Of a DNA stretch of 64,000 nt, positions 26,946 to 36,957 are shown piece by piece. The DNA is from DATIYF01 sp035517775 (lineage in GTDB: Bacteria; Acidobacteriota; Terriglobia; Terriglobales; Acidobacteriaceae): assembly GCA_035517775.1 (NCBI GenBank), contig DATIYF010000021.1:19266-83265 (forward strand), written 5' to 3'. Positions within the stretch are counted from its first letter, which is position 1, and every line of letters begins with the position of its first letter. The notes under the pieces were generated by a model. The model was not told where the DNA came from, did no database searches, and worked only from the letters and a program-made list of their open reading frames with translations. A program made the position numbers and the translations under genes.

Positions 26946-27146
26946 ATGGAAACAGGAACAGTGAAGTGGTTTAACGATGCCAAAGGCTATGGATTTATCA
27001 GCCGCCAGAATGGCGAGGATGTGTTTGTGCATTTCTCCGCCATCCAGTCGAGTGGATTCCGCAGCCTCCAGGAAGGCCAGCAAGTACAGTTCGACGTAGT
27101 CAAGGGCCCCAAGGGCTGGCAGGCAGAGAACGTGAAGGGCGTCTAA
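26946..27146 (+). CDS. Cold shock domain protein
   Basis: A 66-residue protein consisting of one cold shock domain: TVKWFNDAKGYGFI carries RNP1 (KGYGFI) and VFVHFSAI carries RNP2. It binds single-stranded RNA and DNA as an RNA chaperone. Length and composition match CspA-family proteins; whether it is cold-induced cannot be told, although the long leader is suggestive. A perfect intrinsic terminator follows at 27172. Confidence 0.96.
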   Translation: METGTVKWFNDAKGYGFISRQNGEDVFVHFSAIQSSGFRSLQEGQQVQFDVVKGPKGWQAENVKGV

Positions 27147-27171
27147 GCCGCTTCTACAAAACTCGCAACCG

Positions 27172-27201
27172 AGGGCGGCCGGCAGGCCGCCCTTTATTTT
27201 T
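27172..27201 (+). terminator. Intrinsic terminator of the cold shock gene
   Basis: AGGGCGGCC (27172-27180) pairs perfectly with GGCCGCCCT (27185-27193) around GGCA, followed by TTATTTTT. This is a strong classical terminator 25 bases past the stop codon. Confidence 0.9.
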
Positions 27202-27520
27202 GCCCGCAGGCTGAACCAACAACCGGAAGCAGTCCGGCTTCGCCTTTCGAGGCGCCGCCTTGGGCGAGCCTTGCAGGCACGAGGACAACAAAAATCTAAA
27301 GACCAAAAAAAGGGAGCCTCACACCGCCGGGGAGAGAGTCCGGCGGCGGAGGATCCCAGATGGGCAGCCGGCCGGTTCGCACCGCACTGCCGCCATGTGC
27401 CTACATTCAAGGTAAACACCGGGCGGCAGAAGCTGCGGTAAAGATTCGGTAAAAAAAGGTAAAGCAGCGTTGACAATTGCCGGGGGCTCGGGGCGCCGGA
27501 AACGCTTCCGGTCCAAATGC
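27202..27520. other. Convergent intergenic region after csp and VKOR genes
   Basis: No gene is seen. A CCGCCGG...CCGGCGG hairpin lies at about 27333-27356; read on the minus strand it is followed some 12 bases later by TTTTTTT, so it may terminate the VKOR transcript. Further along are three short GGTAAA repeats (about 27437-27466), unexplained. Confidence 0.35.
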
Positions 27521-27937
27521 TTACGAGGCTTGGCCTGCTTTTGCGCGAACCCGGGCCCTAATTACCGCTGCGAGAGTGAGCGGCGTAATCAGCGAGATGG
27601 CGGCCAGCGAAATCACACAATACACGCACCAGACGCCCAAAATGTGCTGCTCAATACGCGCCAGGTAAAGCGAGAACGCCAAGCCCGCCAGGGCCGCAAT
27701 CAACAGCAGGCCATAAGCCCGCTTAAACGCGAGCGCCCCCATCAGCAGATAGCCTGCAATCCCGATTGCGGCCACGGGAATGCCCCAAAGCAAGGCATAG
27801 GGACTGTGGTTGACAATGCCACAGTCCCAATGCGAGTTGATGTCGCAGGGAGAAACTCCGGTGTAGTAGTGCTCGTGCAGCGCCAGCGAAGCCGCAAGCA
27901 GGCCGGCCAGGGCGAGAACCATCAGGACCCATCGCAT
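27521..27937 (-). CDS. Vitamin K epoxide reductase (VKOR) family protein
   Basis: A 138-residue membrane protein with four or five helices. It has the VKOR layout: a loop cysteine pair (SPCDINSHWDCG) with the conserved Ser/Asn neighbourhood, and the redox CxxC in VWCVYCVIS on the last helix pair. Bacterial VKOR oxidises DsbA-like partners using quinone, replacing DsbB. No fused thioredoxin domain is present, so a separate DsbA partner is expected. ATG at 27937 is chosen because the first helix begins there; the longer frame adds non-membrane residues. Confidence 0.9.
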   Translation of the reverse strand: MRWVLMVLALAGLLAASLALHEHYYTGVSPCDINSHWDCGIVNHSPYALLWGIPVAAIGIAGYLLMGALAFKRAYGLLLIAALAGLAFSLYLARIEQHILGVWCVYCVISLAAISLITPLTLAAVIRARVRAKAGQAS

Positions 27938-28033
27938 GCCACTTATTGTAAACGGCGCGGCGCAGGGAGAAATCACAGCTCCGCCGTTGCGAGCCAACAT
28001 GCGGCTCGCGCCAACACCTCAAGCGCAGTGAAT

Positions 28034-28447
28034 CTAACTCGCAGCCTGGCCCTTGGCCTGGAGGAATGCGCTGTAGCGCTGGTCGGTCTGCAGAATGTGC
28101 TGCGTAAGCCAGTCCCGCAGAAAATTCATCATTTTGATGCTGATGGTCGCCCGCCCCTCGGAAAAGTCCTTCTCGAACTGCATGACCTGGTCGGTAAACT
28201 TGCGATGCTGTTGCTGGTGGGCCGCCAGATCTGGGTAGTTCTTGCTCTTGAGCAACGCTTCTTCCGCCTGAAAGTGTGTCTTGGTGTAAGCCACAAGTTC
28301 GGTCAGAATCTTGCCCATTACCTCATTCGCCCGCCCTTGCCCCATGGCATCGTGGAGCTGGTTAATTAAATCGAATAATTTCTTGTGCTGCGCGTCAATA
28401 TTTGGCAGGTGAACGCTATACCTGTTTTCCCAACTCATCAAAGGCAT
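28034..28447 (-). CDS. Bacteriohemerythrin
   Basis: A 137-residue four-helix protein with all seven diiron ligands in the hemerythrin pattern: His21 (DAQHKKLFD), His58 and Glu62 (THFQAEE), His77 and His81 (HQQQH), His117 and Asp122 (HILQTD). It binds oxygen or NO reversibly and may store, deliver or sense oxygen. ATG at 28447 is preferred, with AAGGGGAGG seven bases upstream; the longer frame adds 43 residues unlike the family. It is single-domain, without a chemoreceptor fusion. Confidence 0.93.
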   Translation of the reverse strand: MPLMSWENRYSVHLPNIDAQHKKLFDLINQLHDAMGQGRANEVMGKILTELVAYTKTHFQAEEALLKSKNYPDLAAHQQQHRKFTDQVMQFEKDFSEGRATISIKMMNFLRDWLTQHILQTDQRYSAFLQAKGQAAS

Positions 28448-28599
28448 CGCCGGCCTCCCCTTCTCACCTGGGGCATCGGCAGGTTCGCGAAAAACTTTAG
28501 GAAACTCGCCCCGGCGCGCCATCACTGCCCGAGTACGCCAAAGCGTAGAGAAGCAACGCAGCCTTGCTAGGGCCATGCCGTGCTCAGGATGGCGCGGGG

Positions 28600-29172
28600 T
28601 CAGCCGGAGACATTTTGTAGCAGCTCTGCCACCGAGAACGGCCGCGAAGCCTTCCCCGACACGCCGAATAACCGCCGGACATCACTGCCATAGGAAAGGG
28701 AATACTCTGCTCCGCGAAACAGCTCATCGAAGAAGGCCCGCAGTTCCGCTTCGGCGGCCCTGCGAGTGGCTTCATTGTTCGGCGCGAGCAGGCGGTCATT
28801 GATGAATACTTCCACCCCCTGCCCATTGAAGCGAAGCTTGCCACCCAGGCTGGGCTCGCTTTCCAGGCGCTGGCAGGCGCTCAGCGCCGCCCGCGCCGCC
28901 TGGCGCAGCCGGTCGCGGTTGCCGCCTTCGAGCGCCGCCTTGCGGTTGTAGCGCACGCCCAGGCGGCCGTCGGCGTTATCCACGCTGTAATCGCCTTCGT
29001 GGCCAATGAGAATCACCCCCGGCCCATCCGGGACGTGGCGGTAGTCGGCGATATCGAGCAGGCGCTCTTCGAAAACCTTGCCCTGAATCCAGCTGTGAAA
29101 AACGGGGATCAGCAGCTCCAGGTCGAAAGGCTCTTCGATCAGAAGCTTTACGTTGACGTGCTGCAGTTCCAT
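28600..29172 (-). CDS. Protein of unknown function, 190 residues
   Basis: A soluble alpha/beta protein beginning MELQHVNVKLLIEEPFDLEL, with GPGVILIGHEGDYSVDN and a pattern of alternating strands and helices (EVFINDRLL). No signal peptide, membrane helix or known motif is recognised. The reading frame has consistent codon usage over its whole length and is bounded by the hemerythrin gene and a repeat, which supports a real gene. No good ribosome site is visible. It may be lineage-specific. Confidence 0.7.
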   Translation of the reverse strand: MELQHVNVKLLIEEPFDLELLIPVFHSWIQGKVFEERLLDIADYRHVPDGPGVILIGHEGDYSVDNADGRLGVRYNRKAALEGGNRDRLRQAARAALSACQRLESEPSLGGKLRFNGQGVEVFINDRLLAPNNEATRRAAEAELRAFFDELFRGAEYSLSYGSDVRRLFGVSGKASRPFSVAELLQNVSG

Positions 29173-29230
29173 GCTGGTTGGGAGCTTACCGAAAACGCCG
29201 GGCCATTGTCATCGTGGAAGGGCGAAAGGC

Positions 29231-29314
29231 CTTGTCATTTCGAGCGCAGCCGGCAATCTGCTTTTCTTGCCGCGCGAAAAGCACAACCCTCGCCGCTGCG
29301 CTTCTCAAAATGAC
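29231..29314. repeat. GTCATT-type repeat between sulfite reductase and unknown gene
   Basis: It begins TTGTCATTTCGAGCGCAGCC and ends GCTGCGCTTCTCAAAATGAC, inverted ends with GTCATTT/AAATGAC termini. This is the intergenic counterpart of the copies inserted in dnaE2 and imuA. Confidence 0.7.
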
Positions 29315-29324
29315 GAAGAGACGC

Positions 29325-31586
<2,262 letters not shown>

Positions 31587-31611
31587 AAGTGTCCGCTCAA
31601 TATTCGCGCCG

Positions 31612-31651
31612 AAAATCAAAAGGCCCACTTGCCGTTTTCGGCGAGTGGGCC
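31612..31651 (-). terminator. Attenuator terminator in the sulfite reductase leader
   Basis: Read on the minus strand, GGCCCACTCGCC (31640-31651) pairs with GGCAAGTGGGCC (31622-31633) with one G-U-type mismatch around GAAAAC, then TTTTGATTTT (31612-31621). It lies between the leader peptide stop (31678) and the reductase start (31586), so it would stop transcription before the gene unless an alternative fold forms. Confidence 0.8.
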
Positions 31652-31677
31652 ACTTGAATAAGCTTGAGATGAGAGCT

Positions 31678-31770
31678 TTAGGTCAAGAACCTGCACACGC
31701 CAGAATCAATGGGCATACAACAACACACGCACATGCACTTCGCCCACCCGTGATCCTGGCCATATGCCAT
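31678..31770 (-). CDS. Cysteine-rich attenuation leader peptide
   Basis: A 30-codon frame: MAYGQDHGWAK, then CMCVCCCM (residues 12-19), then PIDSGVCRFLT. Six of 30 residues are Cys (12, 14, 16, 17, 18, 26). TAGGAAAA stands about ten bases before the ATG; an internal ATG at residue 13 could give an 18-residue form. After the Cys run, GGCGTGTG (31694-31701) is complementary, with one mismatch, to CACTCGCC in the terminator 5' arm. Ribosomes stalled on Cys codons would leave it free to pair and block termination. The peptide sequence and layout are seen directly; the mechanism is inferred by analogy with amino-acid attenuation. Confidence 0.75.
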   Translation of the reverse strand: MAYGQDHGWAKCMCVCCCMPIDSGVCRFLT

Positions 31771-31840
31771 TAAGATTTTCCTACCCCAGCGCTCCCCGGC
31801 GCAGCCTAACGCCCTCGCAGAGAAGCGGTTTAGTGTTCCG

Positions 31841-31870
31841 AGGATATCGAAAGCCACACCGGAGTGTCAA
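31841..31870 (-). promoter_or_regulatory. Promoter of the sulfite reductase leader
   Basis: Minus strand: TTGACA (31865-31870), 18 bases, TATCCT (31841-31846). A transcript from about 31834 would have a leader of nearly 250 nt. The palindrome CACCATGGTG (31874-31883) abuts the -35 box and could be an operator. Confidence 0.55.
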
Positions 31871-31956
31871 CGCCACCATGGTGCCAGTTCCCGCTTCTAG
31901 CGTAGCCCTCGGAATCAACTAAGTGGCATGGATTCAATCGCTTGAGATAGGTCGCG

Positions 31957-32310
31957 TCAGTAACGCTGGCGCTCGGTTTCGCGCAGAATCGTCGCATAAT
32001 TGCGCCCGCCGAAGCTGAAGCCCTGCTCGATCCTCCCGCTCACAGCCACGCGCGCATCGCGCCCAGGAATGCCAAAGCGCTCGCTGTAAACCCACATGCG
32101 GCCGGTGCCGTCATCCACGGCGAACATTCCGCTGCCCATGGCGCCGAAGGAATTGACCACGTGTCCGGCGATGGTCACTTGTTTGCCGGCAAAGCGGCCC
32201 GGCTCGCGGTGAATCCGCTCAATGCTGGTGCGCTCAGGGCAGCCTGCGAGGCCGATACTGGCCAGCGTCAGCAGTGCGATAGGGAGAAACCTGCTTTGCA
32301 ATCGCAGCAC
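31957..32310 (-). CDS. Small lipoprotein with an OB-fold-like domain
   Basis: A 117-residue protein with a lipoprotein signal: basic start, hydrophobic core and lipobox LAGC (Cys24). The mature part, FAGKQVTIAGHVVNSFGAM followed by FAVDDGTGRMWVY, has the strand pattern of small OB-fold (NlpE or tRNA_anti-like) lipoproteins. The start is GTG at 32310, with CGGAGGG six bases upstream. Membrane-anchored on the periplasmic side; ligand unknown. It lies upstream of the sulfite reductase leader on the same strand but separated by its own promoter. Confidence 0.75.
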   Translation of the reverse strand: MLRLQSRFLPIALLTLASIGLAGCPERTSIERIHREPGRFAGKQVTIAGHVVNSFGAMGSGMFAVDDGTGRMWVYSERFGIPGRDARVAVSGRIEQGFSFGGRNYATILRETERQRY

Positions 32311-32504
32311 GGAAACCCTCCGTTTAGCGTGAGATGTTCGCTCTCGGCATTGAACACCGGTTGCGGCCCAATGTTGTGGTTGGATGCCTTGCGCCAGGAT
32401 TCAGGCTGAGGCGCCAAAAATCCGCCGAGCTCGCAGGGTCCTTGCAATGGCAGCCCTTGGGCGGGCCATTCGCCGCCGCTGACGCCGTGTTATCTTAAAC
32501 TTCC

Positions 32505-33071
32505 ATGTCTTCTGCGCGTCAGGAACTGCTGCATCTGCTGGCTGCGAAGTCTTTCCGGCTGGGAGAATTCAAGCTCTCTTCCGGCGGCACCAGCGACTAT
32601 TACATTGACTGCCGCACCACCACTCTGGACGCGCGCGGCGCGCGACTGACCGGCCAGGTTTTTCTGGAAGAGATTCGGGCCCGGGAATGGAATCCTCGCG
32701 CCATTGGCGGGCTGACCCTGGGCGCCGACCCCGTGGTGGTCGCAGTTGCCATCGCCAGCGGAGACATCAGCGGCTTTCTGGTGCGCAAAGCCGAAAAGCA
32801 GCATGGCACCGGCCAGCGCATTGAAGGCTTTCACGAGAAAGGCGCGCGGGTGGTGATCGTGGATGACGTTTGCACTACCGGCGCCTCAACCATTTCGGCC
32901 ATCGAAGCTGCGCGGGAATTCGGTTTCGATATTGCCGGAGTAATGTGCCTGGTGGAGCGCGAAGAGGCCAAAGGCCGCGCTAACGTTGAAAAAGCTGCCG
33001 CGCCCGCCCCATTTGTTTCGATTTTCACCGCCAATGACGTGCGGAAGGAGCATGTGGCAAGAGCTAACTAG
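32505..33071 (+). CDS. pyrE: Orotate phosphoribosyltransferase
   Basis: A 188-residue type I phosphoribosyltransferase. The PRPP loop VVIVDDVCTTGAST is at residues 116-129; FKLSSGGTSDYYIDCR near the N-terminus is the OPRT hallmark with the catalytic loop lysines (KAEKQHG) at 95-101. It makes OMP from orotate and PRPP in pyrimidine synthesis. It stands apart from other pyr genes. The stop codon runs straight into a CTCAGC-type repeat pair. Confidence 0.94.
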   Translation: MSSARQELLHLLAAKSFRLGEFKLSSGGTSDYYIDCRTTTLDARGARLTGQVFLEEIRAREWNPRAIGGLTLGADPVVVAVAIASGDISGFLVRKAEKQHGTGQRIEGFHEKGARVVIVDDVCTTGASTISAIEAAREFGFDIAGVMCLVEREEAKGRANVEKAAAPAPFVSIFTANDVRKEHVARAN

Positions 33072-33179
33072 CACTCAGCCGTCAGCACTCAGCCATCGGG
33101 GACTGGATCGGATCGCGAAGATTAGCCGCGGATTGTTTGACTCACGGCTGATTGCTGAATGCTGACGGCTGACTGCTCA
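33072..33179. repeat. Inverted pair of CTCAGC-type repeats between pyrE and mtnA
   Basis: GCACTCAGCCGTCAGCACTC at the left is answered by an inverted GGCTGATTGCTGAATGCTGA and ACGGCTGACTGC at the right, with about 50 bases between. The arms could form a long hairpin in RNA. The right arm ends two bases before the mtnA start codon, so the ribosome site of mtnA is replaced by repeat sequence. Confidence 0.7.
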
Positions 33180-33181
33180 CT

Positions 33182-34225
33182 ATGATTCAAACCCTGGAAT
33201 GGACCGATTCCGGCGTGCGCTTCATTGACCAGACGAAGCTGCCCACGGAAGAAACCTACGTCACTTGCGCCACTTACGAGCAGGTGGCGGAGGTGATCCG
33301 CAGCATGGTCGTGCGCGGCGCGCCAGCCATCGGCGTCGCGGCGGCGATGGGCATTGCCCTGGGCGTCAAGAATTCCAAGGCTTCTACGGTCAGCGAACTG
33401 GCGCCGGAATTCGACCGAATCTGTGACGCGATCGGCAAGACCCGGCCTACCGCGGTCAATCTTTTCTGGGCCATCCGCCGCATGCAGCAGAAATTCCAAG
33501 CGCTGCGGGATCGTCCCCTGCCGCAGCTCAGGCAGGCGCTGATCGAAGAGGCCCAGCGCATGCACGCGCAAGATATCGCCGCCAACCAGGCCATGGGCCG
33601 CCATGGCGCCGCCCTCATGCCCGCAAGCGGCGGCGTGCTCACCCACTGCAACGCCGGCGCGCTGGCCACTTGCGGCTATGGCACGGCCCTGGGCGTAATT
33701 CGCGCCGCCGTCGAGCAGGGCAAGAAGATTCACGTCTATGCCGACGAAACCCGCCCCTTCCTGCAAGGCTCGCGCCTGACCGCCTGGGAACTGATGAAAG
33801 ACGGCATCCCGACCACGGTAATCTCCGACAATATGGCCGGCGCCATGATGAAGCAGGGCAAGATTGCAGCCATTGTCGTCGGCGCCGACCGCATCGCCGC
33901 TAACGGCGATGTAGCCAATAAGGTCGGCACCTACAGCGTTGCCGTGCTGGCCAAAGAGCATGGCATTCCCTTTTATGTGGCCGCGCCGTTTTCCACCATT
34001 GATCTCGCCACGGCCGATGGCAGTGGGATTCCCATCGAGCAGCGTAATGCCAGAGAGGTCACGCACATCGGCGGCCGGCAGATGGTTCCTGAAGGGGTGC
34101 AGGTGGAAAATCCGGCCTTTGACGTGACTCCGGCGAAATACGTAACCGCGATTGTCACCGAGCGCGGAGTGGCGCGGCCGCCCTATGAAGATGCGCTGCG
34201 CAAGCTGGCGGAAGGCGGCATTTAG
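33182..34225 (+). CDS. mtnA: Methylthioribose-1-phosphate isomerase (MtnA) family
   Basis: A 347-residue aldose-ketose isomerase of the eIF2B-like superfamily. The catalytic Cys156 is in LTHCNAGAL and Asp236 in VVGADRIAANGD. It converts 5-methylthioribose 1-phosphate to the ribulose form in methionine salvage. Other salvage genes are not seen nearby. Ribose-1,5-bisphosphate isomerase shares the fold, but the C and D motifs and the context-free single copy favour MtnA. Its ATG is preceded by repeat DNA, not by an obvious ribosome site. Confidence 0.9.
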   Translation: MIQTLEWTDSGVRFIDQTKLPTEETYVTCATYEQVAEVIRSMVVRGAPAIGVAAAMGIALGVKNSKASTVSELAPEFDRICDAIGKTRPTAVNLFWAIRRMQQKFQALRDRPLPQLRQALIEEAQRMHAQDIAANQAMGRHGAALMPASGGVLTHCNAGALATCGYGTALGVIRAAVEQGKKIHVYADETRPFLQGSRLTAWELMKDGIPTTVISDNMAGAMMKQGKIAAIVVGADRIAANGDVANKVGTYSVAVLAKEHGIPFYVAAPFSTIDLATADGSGIPIEQRNAREVTHIGGRQMVPEGVQVENPAFDVTPAKYVTAIVTERGVARPPYEDALRKLAEGGI

Positions 34226-34278
34226 CAGTTGGCACCTGGCATTGGGCCTGGTTAGTCGGCGGCCCTTCCCAGCCATTC

Positions 34279-34992
34279 ATGCCTTTAAAGCCTATGTTTC
34301 CCATCTCTCACTCCCAGCTCACCTTTACCAGCGGCGGCAAACCTATCCGAATAGATTGCTTCTCGCCCGAAGCTGCGGGCCGGCGCTTCCCGGCAATCCT
34401 CGGCCTGCACGGCTCGGGCGGCGATTTCGAGGGTATGCAGCGGCCTGCCGCCCTTCTGGCCGCGCAGGGCTTCGCGGTTTATGTGCTGCACTATTTCGAC
34501 CGCACCGGCACCAGCGCCGCCAAGGATCGCGCCACCATCTTCCGCCACTTTTTCGCCTGGGCGAAGACGGTTTGGGATGCAACCAGCTTCGTGGCCGCCC
34601 AACCGCAGGTTGACCCCGAACGGCTCGGCCTGCTGGGTTTTTCTCTCGGCGCTTATCTTGCGCTCTCCAATGCCTCCGTGGACCCGCGCATCCAGGCGGT
34701 GGTGGAATTTTTCGGCGGGCTGCCCAAAGAAATGAAACTGTTCATGCGCCGGCTCTGCCCGGTGCTGATCTTGCATGGCGATTCCGATGCCACCGTGCCG
34801 GTGGCGGAGGCCTATCACTTGCAGCAGGTGCTTGAGAGCCGCGGCATTGCCTGCGAGATGAAGATTTACCCCGGCGCCGGCCATCACTTCAGCGATGAAG
34901 TCTGGCGCGACGCCGGGCAGCGCACGCTGGCTTTCTTTCAGAAGTATCTTGGCGGCGAAACCTCCGTGCCCCGCGCGCCCTCTGCGCTTTGA
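34279..34992 (+). CDS. Dienelactone hydrolase-family alpha/beta hydrolase
   Basis: A 237-residue alpha/beta hydrolase with nucleophile elbow GFSLG (Ser122), Asp170 in HGDSDATVP and His203 in GAGHHF, and an oxyanion loop LGLHGSGGDF. The true dienelactone hydrolase uses Cys; this one has Ser, so it is more likely a general esterase or carboxylesterase of that superfamily. The start is ATG at 34279, or 34294 (MFPISH). The C-terminal tail TSVPRAPSAL is probably not part of the fold. Confidence 0.8.
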   Translation: MPLKPMFPISHSQLTFTSGGKPIRIDCFSPEAAGRRFPAILGLHGSGGDFEGMQRPAALLAAQGFAVYVLHYFDRTGTSAAKDRATIFRHFFAWAKTVWDATSFVAAQPQVDPERLGLLGFSLGAYLALSNASVDPRIQAVVEFFGGLPKEMKLFMRRLCPVLILHGDSDATVPVAEAYHLQQVLESRGIACEMKIYPGAGHHFSDEVWRDAGQRTLAFFQKYLGGETSVPRAPSAL

Positions 34993-35108
34993 CTTCTTCT
35001 CGCGTGCCCAACGACATGCACCACAGAGAGAGACAGGGCTGAGGAAATCCCGCCAGCGATTGAACTTTCCTCCAGGCTTGCGCGTAATATTCCACGGAGG
35101 CCGCTGCC

Positions 35109-35309
35109 ATGATCGCCTTCCTGCTGTGGTGCATTCTGTTTGTCATTTGCTGGCCGCTGGCGCTGCTGGCGCTGGTGCTCTACCCCATCGTGTGGCTGCT
35201 GCTGCTTCCATTCCGCATCGTGGGCATCGCGGTGCACGGCGCACTGGCCCTGGTCAAGGGAGTGATTCTGCTGCCGGCCCGGCTGTTGAGCGCACCCTTC
35301 CGGCTTTAA
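35109..35309 (+). CDS. Small two-helix membrane protein
   Basis: A 66-residue protein, almost entirely hydrophobic: two membrane segments (residues 3-20, IAFLLWCILFVICWPLAL, and about 22-36) and an amphipathic C-terminus ending LLSAPFRL. GGAGG stands about eight bases before the ATG. No family is recognised. Real on the basis of ribosome site and composition; function unknown. Confidence 0.65.
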   Translation: MIAFLLWCILFVICWPLALLALVLYPIVWLLLLPFRIVGIAVHGALALVKGVILLPARLLSAPFRL

Positions 35310-35554
35310 CTCCCTGCCATCTGCCGCTGCACTCAAGTTTCATTTGCGCTTGCCGATATAGGATTTGTGCTCGGAAACAAGCAATCGCAAATTGGGCGAC
35401 GGCTTTGAGTCTGTGGTAGGACCCAGGGGCCTTGCAGGGCGGTTGCCCGAGGCGTGCCCAGATACCGCCTCCGGAACGGGATATCTGGACTGAAGATCTG
35501 CAACCTGCCCTGCAACTGGCCCCGCGCAAGCCGCCCTGTTACCATCACCTCGGG

Positions 35555-36472
35555 ATGGCCGCGCGCAAGCCAAAAAACCAGGCCCGCGGGCGGAAGGCGG
35601 TTCCGCCTGGCACCCGTCCGCCCGGCGAGCTGGTCATCATTACCGGCATGAGCGGCTCGGGCAAGGCCTCGGCGCTCAAAGCCTTTGAGGACCTTGGCTA
35701 CTACTGCGTGGACAATCTGCCCGTCGGCCTGATTCCCCACTTCGCCGGCCTGGTGGGGCGCTCCTCCGAGATTGAACGCACTGCGTTGGTGGTAGATGTT
35801 CGCGAAGGCAGCCAACTGGAAGAGCTGCCCGCCATTATCAAGTCCATCAAGCGGGTCGTGCCCACCAAGGTGATTTTTCTCGAGGCCGAAGAAGCCGTAC
35901 TCATCCGCCGCTTCAGCGAAACCCGGCGGCCGCATCCTCTGGGCACCGGGGCCCCGGTCAAGGCCTCGCTGGCCGCCGAACGCCGCCACCTGCGCCACAT
36001 TCGCGCCCTTGCCGACCTGGTGATTGACACCTCGAAGTTCAATGTTCACGAACTGCGCGCTTACGTTACGGCGCGGCTGCACCAGGCCGAGTCAGACAAA
36101 AGCATTCTGGTCTCGTGCGTGAGCTTCGGGTTCAAGGAGGGCGTTCCGGAAGACGCCGACCTGATGTTCGACGTGCGCTTCCTGCCCAATCCCCACTTTG
36201 TTCCCGAGTTTCGCCCCTTCACCGGCCGCGACCCCAAAGTGGCCCGCTACATCCGCTCCTTTACCCAGACCCGGGAATTCATCCGGCGGATTTCTGACCT
36301 GCTGATCTACTTGCTGCCGCATTATGTTCACGAGGGTAAGAGCTACCTGACCATTGCCTTCGGCTGCACCGGCGGCCAGCACCGCTCGGTGATGATCGCC
36401 GAAGACGTGGGCAAGCTCCTGCGCAAGGCCGGGTATCGGGTGAAGGTCGTGCACCGCGACATCCCGAGGTAA
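35555..36472 (+). CDS. rapZ: RapZ-family nucleotide-binding protein
   Basis: A 305-residue protein with the RapZ organisation: P-loop domain with IITGMSGSGKASALKAFEDL and YYCVDNLPVGLIP, then the C-terminal domain with GCTGGQHRSVM. RapZ binds RNA and nucleotides and controls glmZ/GlmS in E. coli; in other bacteria its role is wider. The Walker A residue after Lys37 is Ala (GKA), not the usual Ser or Thr, which would weaken Mg-ATP binding. ATG at 35555 is chosen; the longer frame adds 41 residues unlike the family. No PTS or rpoN neighbour is present. Confidence 0.88.
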   Translation: MAARKPKNQARGRKAVPPGTRPPGELVIITGMSGSGKASALKAFEDLGYYCVDNLPVGLIPHFAGLVGRSSEIERTALVVDVREGSQLEELPAIIKSIKRVVPTKVIFLEAEEAVLIRRFSETRRPHPLGTGAPVKASLAAERRHLRHIRALADLVIDTSKFNVHELRAYVTARLHQAESDKSILVSCVSFGFKEGVPEDADLMFDVRFLPNPHFVPEFRPFTGRDPKVARYIRSFTQTREFIRRISDLLIYLLPHYVHEGKSYLTIAFGCTGGQHRSVMIAEDVGKLLRKAGYRVKVVHRDIPR

Positions 36473-36593
36473 CTGCGCGCGGGGCGGGACTCTTGGCCGC
36501 CGGCGTGGAGGCTCAGGCGGTTCTCTTCCTCGATAGCCACCGATGGCGCCCGGGCGGTAGGTAGCAAGCTGCGTTTTGTACGGTTCCGGGGGG

Positions 36594-36741
36594 CGCCTGG
36601 AAACGCCAGGCGGCAGCGCTTCAGGATGGCGGGTGTGCGACCTTCGCACACCCCCTAATTTCGCGTTTCCGGCTTTTGGAGTGCCGGGAGGCCAGAAAAA
36701 TCAAATCCGCTTGTGCGACTTTCGCACAGCCCCTAATTTCG
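36594..36741. repeat. Repeated hairpins in the interval before trpC
   Basis: Two near-identical units 78 bp apart: GTGTGCGA-CCT-TCGCACAC followed by CCCCTAATTTCG (36633-36663) and TGTGCGA-CTT-TCGCACA, G, then CCCCTAATTTCG (36712-36741). A third hairpin, CGCCTGG-AAACG-CCAGGCG, is at 36594-36612. The 36473-36957 interval holds no convincing gene; the open frames there simply translate the repeats. A TATAAT box at 36935-36940 probably starts the trpC transcript. Confidence 0.65.
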
Positions 36742-36957
36742 ATCTCCCAATTTGGGAAAGATGTGACTCGGAGCCGTCATTGAAAGTAAAGCAGTTAGCG
36801 GAATCCTGGGGGCAAAGAGTTCCGCCCAGACGAGACCGGCTTGCGGTCTTCCGCCGGCGATAGCTCCCTGATGGCGGCCCGGCGGCTTTCAGCCCAGGAA
36901 ACTCGCTCCTCCCCGGATCAGAGCGCGATTTCTTTATAATCGCTGCATCGCCGCGCC

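Noticed and set aside
26868..27476. A 202-codon open frame on the minus strand across the cold shock gene
   Set aside because: It reads through the cold shock gene and its terminator in reverse; no family resemblance.
36576..36863. A 95-codon open frame in the gap before trpC
   Set aside because: It translates the twin hairpin repeats (CDLRTPPNF and CDFRTAPNF are the two copies) and has no ribosome site.
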